From contig NZ_JBFRXN010000002.1 of the NCBI RefSeq assembly GCF_040947875.1, positions 682,001 to 746,000 of the forward strand: a stretch of 64,000 nt of DNA, read 5' to 3'. The notes under the pieces were generated by a model that saw only the letters and a list, made by a program, of their open reading frames with translations, had not been told where the DNA came from and did not search any database. This DNA comes from Pseudomonas sp. MYb118. GTDB lineage: Bacteria; Pseudomonadota; Gammaproteobacteria; Pseudomonadales; Pseudomonadaceae. Positions 59,282 to 64,000 of the stretch are shown in pieces (positions within the stretch are counted from its first letter, which is position 1; each line of letters opens with the position of its first letter). Position numbers and translations under genes: made by a program.

Positions 59282-60663
59282 ACCTGCTGCCACGCACCCT
59301 GTACGGACGGCTGGTGCTCATCCTGGTGACCGGCATGCTCGCGGCCCAGGTACTGACCAGCAGCATCTGGTATGACGTGCGCCACAGCCAGGTGCTGGAG
59401 ATTCCCACCCGTCTGATCGCCAGTCGCCTGGCCGACATCGTGCGCATCAGCGCCAGCGACCCGCAAGGCGCGGCGCAATTGATCCAGGGCCTGAACACCG
59501 CGGACTTTCTCCTGAGCATCGAGCAGGAGCCGGCGCCTGAACGCCCGCCGCTCAATCGCCAGGATGCCGCCACCGAACACCTGCTGCGCGATGTCATCGA
59601 CAAGAAGACCAACCGCCAGGTCGAGCTGAACCTGCTCAACCTGGCCCTACGCGATGACCAGGGGAAAAAAGCCGGGATCGGCACGCTGTTCGGCTCCAGC
59701 CCCGCCGTGGGCGAGTTCACCCTGGAGCTGCGCCTGCCCGATGGCCGCTGGCTGCATGTCAAAGCCTGCGAAGACCAGGGCTGGACCAGCCTGGCGCCCA
59801 AGGATGTGGTGCTCGATTACTTCCTGCGCATCTACCTGGTGCGCATCATCCTGGTGGTGATTATCGTCCTGCTCGCCGTGCGCCTGGCGATCCGCCCCTT
59901 GAAGGAACTGGCGCTCGCCGCCCAGGCCCTGGGGCACGACATCCAACGCCCACCGCTGTCACTCAAGGGCCCACGGGAAGTGCGGCGCGCAGCCGAAGCG
60001 TTCAACCGCATGCAGCAGCAACTGCTGACCAACATTGGCGAGCGCACGCGCTTTCTCGCCGCCGTTTCCCATGACCTGCGCTCCCCTATCACGCGTCTGC
60101 GGCTGCGCATCGAAATGCTCGCCGATGACCGCGTCAAGCAACGTATTCGCAAGGACCTGGAAGACATGGAGTCGATGGTCTCGGCCACGCTGGAGTTCGT
60201 CAGCAGTGGTGAGATTCATGAAGAGCGGCGCAGCATCGACATCAATGCGCTGCTGCAGAGCGTGCAGGTCGATCAGCAGGATGTCGGCCAGGTCATCAGC
60301 GTGACGGGGCAGGCCTCGCGCCCGATCTCCGGCTACGCCCGCAGCCTCAAGCGCTGCGTGGAAAACCTGGTGGAAAATGCCCTGCGCTACGCTCGCGATG
60401 TCGAACTGATCATCGAGGAGCAGCCGGGCTGGCTGCTGATCACCGTGCGCGACAGCGGCCCGGGAATTCCGGTGGCCAAGTTGCTGCAGGTCATGGAACC
60501 GTTTTACCGCCTGGAAAACTCACGCAACAGCGACACCGGCGGCTACGGCCTGGGCCTGAGCATCGCGCAAACCATCGCCAGGGCCCATGGCGGTCACCTG
60601 TCGCTGTACAACCGCGAGCAGGGTGGGCTGGATGCGACGATCAGGCTCAAGGCGGATGGTTGA
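59278..60663 (+). CDS. sensor histidine kinase
   Basis: The start is ATG at 59278. The 461-residue kinase has TM1 at about 11-30, a periplasmic sensor of about 145 residues, TM2 at about 182-204, HAMP, HisKA with phospho-His in FLAAVSHDLRSPITRLRL (about 267), and an ATPase with NLVENALRYA, DSGPGIP and GGYGLGLSIA. It phosphorylates its partner regulator. The sensed signal is unknown; periplasmic loops in such iron-linked kinases often sense a siderophore. Confidence 0.93.
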   Translation: MNLLPRTLYGRLVLILVTGMLAAQVLTSSIWYDVRHSQVLEIPTRLIASRLADIVRISASDPQGAAQLIQGLNTADFLLSIEQEPAPERPPLNRQDAATEHLLRDVIDKKTNRQVELNLLNLALRDDQGKKAGIGTLFGSSPAVGEFTLELRLPDGRWLHVKACEDQGWTSLAPKDVVLDYFLRIYLVRIILVVIIVLLAVRLAIRPLKELALAAQALGHDIQRPPLSLKGPREVRRAAEAFNRMQQQLLTNIGERTRFLAAVSHDLRSPITRLRLRIEMLADDRVKQRIRKDLEDMESMVSATLEFVSSGEIHEERRSIDINALLQSVQVDQQDVGQVISVTGQASRPISGYARSLKRCVENLVENALRYARDVELIIEEQPGWLLITVRDSGPGIPVAKLLQVMEPFYRLENSRNSDTGGYGLGLSIAQTIARAHGGHLSLYNREQGGLDATIRLKADG

Positions 60664-60711
60664 ACTGAGCACTATCTGAAATTGTGGAAGCAATCCCTGT
60701 GGGAGCAATTC

Positions 60712-60803
60712 CTGTGGGAGCGAGCCTGCTCGCGATGGCGGTGTGTCAGGTACTGCATTGCTGAATGACACACCTCAATCGCGAGCAGGCTCGCTCCCAC
60801 AGG
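60712..60803. repeat. REPIN: inverted REP pair (GTGGGAGC subtype)
   Basis: CTGTGGGAGCGAGCCTGCTCGCGATGGCGGTGTGTCAG (in parts) and the inverse AATCGCGAGCAGGCTCGCTCCCACAG; inner GGTGTGTCAG pairs with TGACACACC. A partial extra copy (CCTGTGGGAGCAATT) lies just left. Confidence 0.92.
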
Positions 60804-60840
60804 TCCTGTTCCCACGGGGATTTTTCACAGGCAGGGCCTA

Positions 60841-62058
60841 TCAGACCTTCTTGGTCCTCGGCAGGAAAATCGCCAGCACCCCGAACAACGGCAGGAACGA
60901 GCACAGGTAGTACACGTACTCGATGCCGTGGATGTCCGCCAGGTGCCCCAGCAAGGCCGCGCCGATCCCGCCGAAGCCGAACATCAGGCCGAAGAACACC
61001 CCGGCGATCATGCCGACGTTACCCGGCACCAGCTCCTGCGCGTACACCACGATGGCCGAGAATGCCGAGGCGAGGATGAAGCCGATCACCACGCTGAGCA
61101 CGCTGGTCCAGAACAGGTCGACGTGCGGCATGATCAGGGTGAACGGTGCCACGCCGAGGATCGAGAACCAGATCACCGCCTTGCGGCCGATCTTGTCGCC
61201 GATCGGCCCGCCGAAGAAGGTGCCCGCCGCCACCGCGCCGAGGAACAGGAACAGGTGCAGTTGCGAGCTGGCCACCGACAGGTCGAACTTCTCGATCAGG
61301 TAGAAGGTGAAATAGCTGGTGAGGCTGGCCATGTAGAAGTACTTGGAGAACACCAGCAGGCCCAGCACTACCAGGGCACTGATGACCCGCCCCTTGGACA
61401 GACCGTGGGTGGCCGCGTGGCCTTGCTTGAGCTTGAACAGGTTCAGGTGGTTGGCGTACCAGCGGCTGATGCGGTACAGCACGAACAGGGCAAACACTGC
61501 GAACAGGCCGAACCACGCCACATGGCCCTGGCCGAACGGAATGATGATCGCCGCCGCCAGCAACGGGCCGAACGCCGAACCTGCGTTACCGCCGACCTGG
61601 AAGGTCGACTGCGCCAGACCAAAGCGCCCGCCCGAAGCGAGGCGTGCGATGCGCGAGGCTTCCGGGTGGAAGGTCGACGAACCGATACCGATCAACCCGG
61701 CCGCCAGCAGGATCAGCGGGAAGCTGCCGACCACCGACATCATCAGGATGCCGATCAGCGTGCACACCGTGCCGGCCGGCAACAGCCAGGGCTTGGGGTG
61801 GCGATCGGTGTGGTAGCCGACCCATGGCTGCAACAGCGAGGCGGTCAACTGGAAGGTCAGGGTAATCAGGCCAACCTGGGTGAAGGTCAGGCCGTAATTG
61901 TCCTTGAGCATCGGGTAGATCGACGGCAGGACCGACTGGATCAGGTCGTTGATCAAATGCGCCAGCGCCACGGCGCCGATGATGGACATGACCAGGGGAC
62001 TGCTTTGTGGGGTCGCGGACGCCGGCGTCGTGCCGGTCTGGGCATTGCTGATAGCCAT
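60841..62058 (-). CDS. Fsr-type MFS exporter (fosmidomycin-resistance family)
   Basis: A 405-residue inner-membrane protein with about 12 helices and the Fsr-like features AHLINDLIQSVLPSIYPMLKDNYGLTF, QPWVGYHTDRHPKPWLLP (MFS motif A) and GIGSSTFHPEASRIARLASGG. Members export drugs such as fosmidomycin or related small acids. Single gene; the natural substrate is not known. Confidence 0.9.
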   Translation of the reverse strand: MAISNAQTGTTPASATPQSSPLVMSIIGAVALAHLINDLIQSVLPSIYPMLKDNYGLTFTQVGLITLTFQLTASLLQPWVGYHTDRHPKPWLLPAGTVCTLIGILMMSVVGSFPLILLAAGLIGIGSSTFHPEASRIARLASGGRFGLAQSTFQVGGNAGSAFGPLLAAAIIIPFGQGHVAWFGLFAVFALFVLYRISRWYANHLNLFKLKQGHAATHGLSKGRVISALVVLGLLVFSKYFYMASLTSYFTFYLIEKFDLSVASSQLHLFLFLGAVAAGTFFGGPIGDKIGRKAVIWFSILGVAPFTLIMPHVDLFWTSVLSVVIGFILASAFSAIVVYAQELVPGNVGMIAGVFFGLMFGFGGIGAALLGHLADIHGIEYVYYLCSFLPLFGVLAIFLPRTKKV

Positions 62059-62167
62059 GGGAATTTCCGTACAACAGATGGGTGCACACAGGCAGGTGCG
62101 TCAATGTGCCATTTTTCGGTGCAGATGCGCCATCCCCTTAGGCAGCTAACGAACGGAACATGTTGAC

Positions 62168-62260
62168 CTGTAGGAGCGAGCTTGCTCGCGATGGCGGCGT
62201 GTCAGGCCATTCATTTGCGTATGACACACCGCAATCGCGAGCAAGCCCGCTCCCACAGGG
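62168..62260. repeat. REPIN: inverted REP pair
   Basis: CCTGTAGGAGCGAGCTTGC at left and GCAAGCCCGCTCCCACAGG at right; the right arm has drifted, while inner GCGTGTCAG/ATGACACACCGC still pairs. The rest of the 62059-62474 gap shows no gene; AGGAG lies before the following ATG. Confidence 0.88.
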
Positions 62261-62474
62261 TAATAGCCCATCGCCATGGTCTGAATCTTGCCTTGTTATT
62301 GGCTTCAACGCGGTGGCCTTACAAAGGGCGCCGAGAATGGGAAGTTTCGCTACAGAATCGGCCTACAGAGCTGACCAGGGTGAACTTTCGAGGCCTTTAA
62401 AAGGGGCACGAGTCGCGGTCGCAACGACTTCGACGCACGCCATTGGTGCGTGGTGCCCACAGGAGTCGTGGGGC

Positions 62475-64000
62475 ATGCAGGCTTTTTTATCTCCGGGTAT
62501 CTCGTTGTTGGGCCGTTTTGGCTTTGCCCGCAAGTTTCAGTTGTTGTTCCTGCTGTTTATCCTGCCGCTGGCGGGCAGCCTGCTGATGATTGGCCAGGAC
62601 TACCGGGCCAAGTTGAGTCTGATCTCCGGCGAACGGGCCGGCGTGCGGCAACTGCTGGCCCTCGATACGTTGGATAACCTGCTGTCTGCCCAACGTGACC
62701 GCGCCGCCCGCTGGCGCGCCACCGAGACCAATCGCCAGCCGACGCCCGCCACCCTCGCGGCCGTGTCGGCATTCGACGCGGTGCAGCCGGCGGTCGTCCA
62801 GGCCACCACGGACCTGGCCAATACCCTGCAAACCGAAGGCGCCGAAGGTGAAACCCTGGCGCGCTATCAAGCCCTGCAAACCGCGCTCAACGGCCTGGAC
62901 TCGAAAAGCCTGAGCAGCGTGGGCTGGTGGCCGGACGGCTACGAGCGCTTCACCAATGCCTTGAGTGCCTTGCAAGCGTTGCGCGAGCAGATCGCCATGG
63001 ACAACCGCCTGACCCTGGCGCCGTGGTTGGAAACCTATTTGCTGACGCAGATCTCGACCCAGCATGCACCGGACCTGATCGAGCGCGTTGGCCGCCTGGC
63101 CAGTGTCGGCCAGGCGTCGGTGGTGTCCGGACAGTTCACCCTGCAAAGCCGCCTGCAATTGCGCGACCTGCGCAGCCGCATCGGCGACGCCCGCGAGCAA
63201 CTGGTCAAAACTGCCAGCCTGCTGGAAGCCCGTCTGCCCAGCGCCCTGCAAACCTGGGCCGGGCAGTACCATGAAAGCCTGAAAAACCTCGATGCCGAGC
63301 TCAAAGTCCTCGACGACGGCGTGTTTGGCGGCAGCATCCAGCTCAAGCCCGAGGAGTTCGAGCGTGGCCTGGACGCCCTGCTCGGCGATCTCGCGACCTT
63401 GCGCCAGCAATCGCTGGTGTCGCTGGATCAGCGTCTGGATTACTACTACAGCTCGGCCATCCGCCAGTTCATCGTGGTGGCGGCCATCTTCGGCTGCCTG
63501 CTGCTGGCGGCGCTGTACCTGTTCATCTGCCTGCAGGCTTCGATTCGCCGCAGTGCCAGCGGCATCACCCTGCTGGCCGAAGCCCTGCGTGACGGTAACC
63601 TGAGCCTGCAAGTGGCGGTGACCGGTCGCGATGAGCTGGCGGCAATCAGCACCGCACTCAACGTCGCCGTGGTGCAGTTGCGCAACAGCCTGCTGGGGGT
63701 GGATCACGAAACCCTGCAGCTGAGTAATGCCGTACGTACGCTCAATCAGCACTCCAGCGGTGCGCTGAGCGAAGTCGAAGCGCAGCAATTGCAGATCAGC
63801 CAGATTGCCGCCGCCGCTACGCAACTGGCCGCCACCTCCCAGGGCGTGGCGGCCAGTTGCGAGCAGGCCTCCGGCAGCGCCCAGCACACCCGGCGCATCG
63901 CTGCCGACAGCAGCCGCGACAGCCAACGCACCACCGCGAGCATCCAGCAACTCAACCAGCGCCTGAACGACACGGCGGCGGCACTCGGGCGCGTCAGTGA
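62475..64000 (+). CDS. methyl-accepting chemotaxis protein, cut by window end
   Basis: The frame opens at ATG 62475 (MQAFLSPGISLLGRFGFARKFQ, with AGGAG upstream) and runs to the window end, 508 codons. TM1 is at about 21-40, then a helical periplasmic sensor of about 290 residues, TM2 at about 330-352, a HAMP linker, and the start of the signalling domain (QISQIAAAATQLAATSQGVAASCEQASGSAQHT). The methylation region and the conserved hairpin tip are outside. The sensor is helical with no Cache features; NIT-like or four-helix type is possible (LLSAQRDRAARWRATET). Ligand unknown. Confidence 0.9.
   Translation, partial: MQAFLSPGISLLGRFGFARKFQLLFLLFILPLAGSLLMIGQDYRAKLSLISGERAGVRQLLALDTLDNLLSAQRDRAARWRATETNRQPTPATLAAVSAFDAVQPAVVQATTDLANTLQTEGAEGETLARYQALQTALNGLDSKSLSSVGWWPDGYERFTNALSALQALREQIAMDNRLTLAPWLETYLLTQISTQHAPDLIERVGRLASVGQASVVSGQFTLQSRLQLRDLRSRIGDAREQLVKTASLLEARLPSALQTWAGQYHESLKNLDAELKVLDDGVFGGSIQLKPEEFERGLDALLGDLATLRQQSLVSLDQRLDYYYSSAIRQFIVVAAIFGCLLLAALYLFICLQASIRRSASGITLLAEALRDGNLSLQVAVTGRDELAAISTALNVAVVQLRNSLLGVDHETLQLSNAVRTLNQHSSGALSEVEAQQLQISQIAAAATQLAATSQGVAASCEQASGSAQHTRRIAADSSRDSQRTTASIQQLNQRLNDTAAALGRVS

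Overview
The window is a chromosomal segment of a Pseudomonas, most likely of the P. fluorescens group. The GC content is high. Gene order from hprA-rsmC through mqo, hpt/upp/uraA, hemH, phr, pagL, murI-hemA, lolB-ispE-tRNA-Gln-prs-rplY-pth-ychF follows, from memory, the PA4626-PA4673 order of P. aeruginosa. Paired REP sequences of the fluorescent-pseudomonad type (GGAGCGAGC core) sit in at least twelve intergenic gaps.

Layout. 1-0.9 kb: end of a strain-variable ABC ATPase/permease with an unusually compact nucleotide-binding domain. 0.9-9.3 kb: MalT/AlkS-type LuxR regulator, DUF1329 and DUF1302 envelope proteins and an acyl-CoA ligase, probably an uptake/activation system for fatty esters or fatty acids. 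9.6-17.9 kb: LysE exporter, hprA, rsmC, a yybP-ykoY (Mn2+) riboswitch ahead of a GDT1-type transporter, an M48 lipoprotein peptidase, a dCache chemoreceptor, an SRAP protein whose catalytic Asn and His appear exchanged, and two small conserved proteins. 18-29.7 kb: an acyltransferase, small hypotheticals, mqo with a 750-bp upstream gap, nucleobase salvage (hpt, upp, uraA), hemH and a TIGR01777 epimerase.

29.8-39.2 kb is the most interesting part: a probable light/singlet-oxygen response cluster. It contains a class II LitR-like MerR regulator without the B12 ligands, a photolyase, two FAD oxidoreductases, an SDR, DUF1365, a CFA-type lipid methyltransferase, DUF2878, DUF523/DUF1722 and a Trp-rich mini-protein. 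Three direct-repeat boxes of the form T(G/A)TAC(A/C)-N12-TGTACA lie upstream of its two leading genes, one of them overlapping a near-consensus sigma70 promoter. The cluster lies between hemH and the hemA operon.

39.2-52.2 kb: housekeeping block (YkgJ-like, pagL, murI-moeB-prmC-prfA-hemA, TPR lipoprotein-lolB-ispE, tRNA-Gln, prs, rplY, pth, ychF), with a likely tRNA/prs promoter buried in ispE. 52.3-60.7 kb: a five-gene siderophore uptake operon (TonB receptor, PiuC-type hydroxylase, binding protein, FecCD permease, ATPase) behind a probable Fur box, divergent from a two-component system. 60.8-64 kb: an Fsr-type MFS exporter and a chemoreceptor cut by the window end.

All domain and family calls come from reading the translated sequence; no database search was run.
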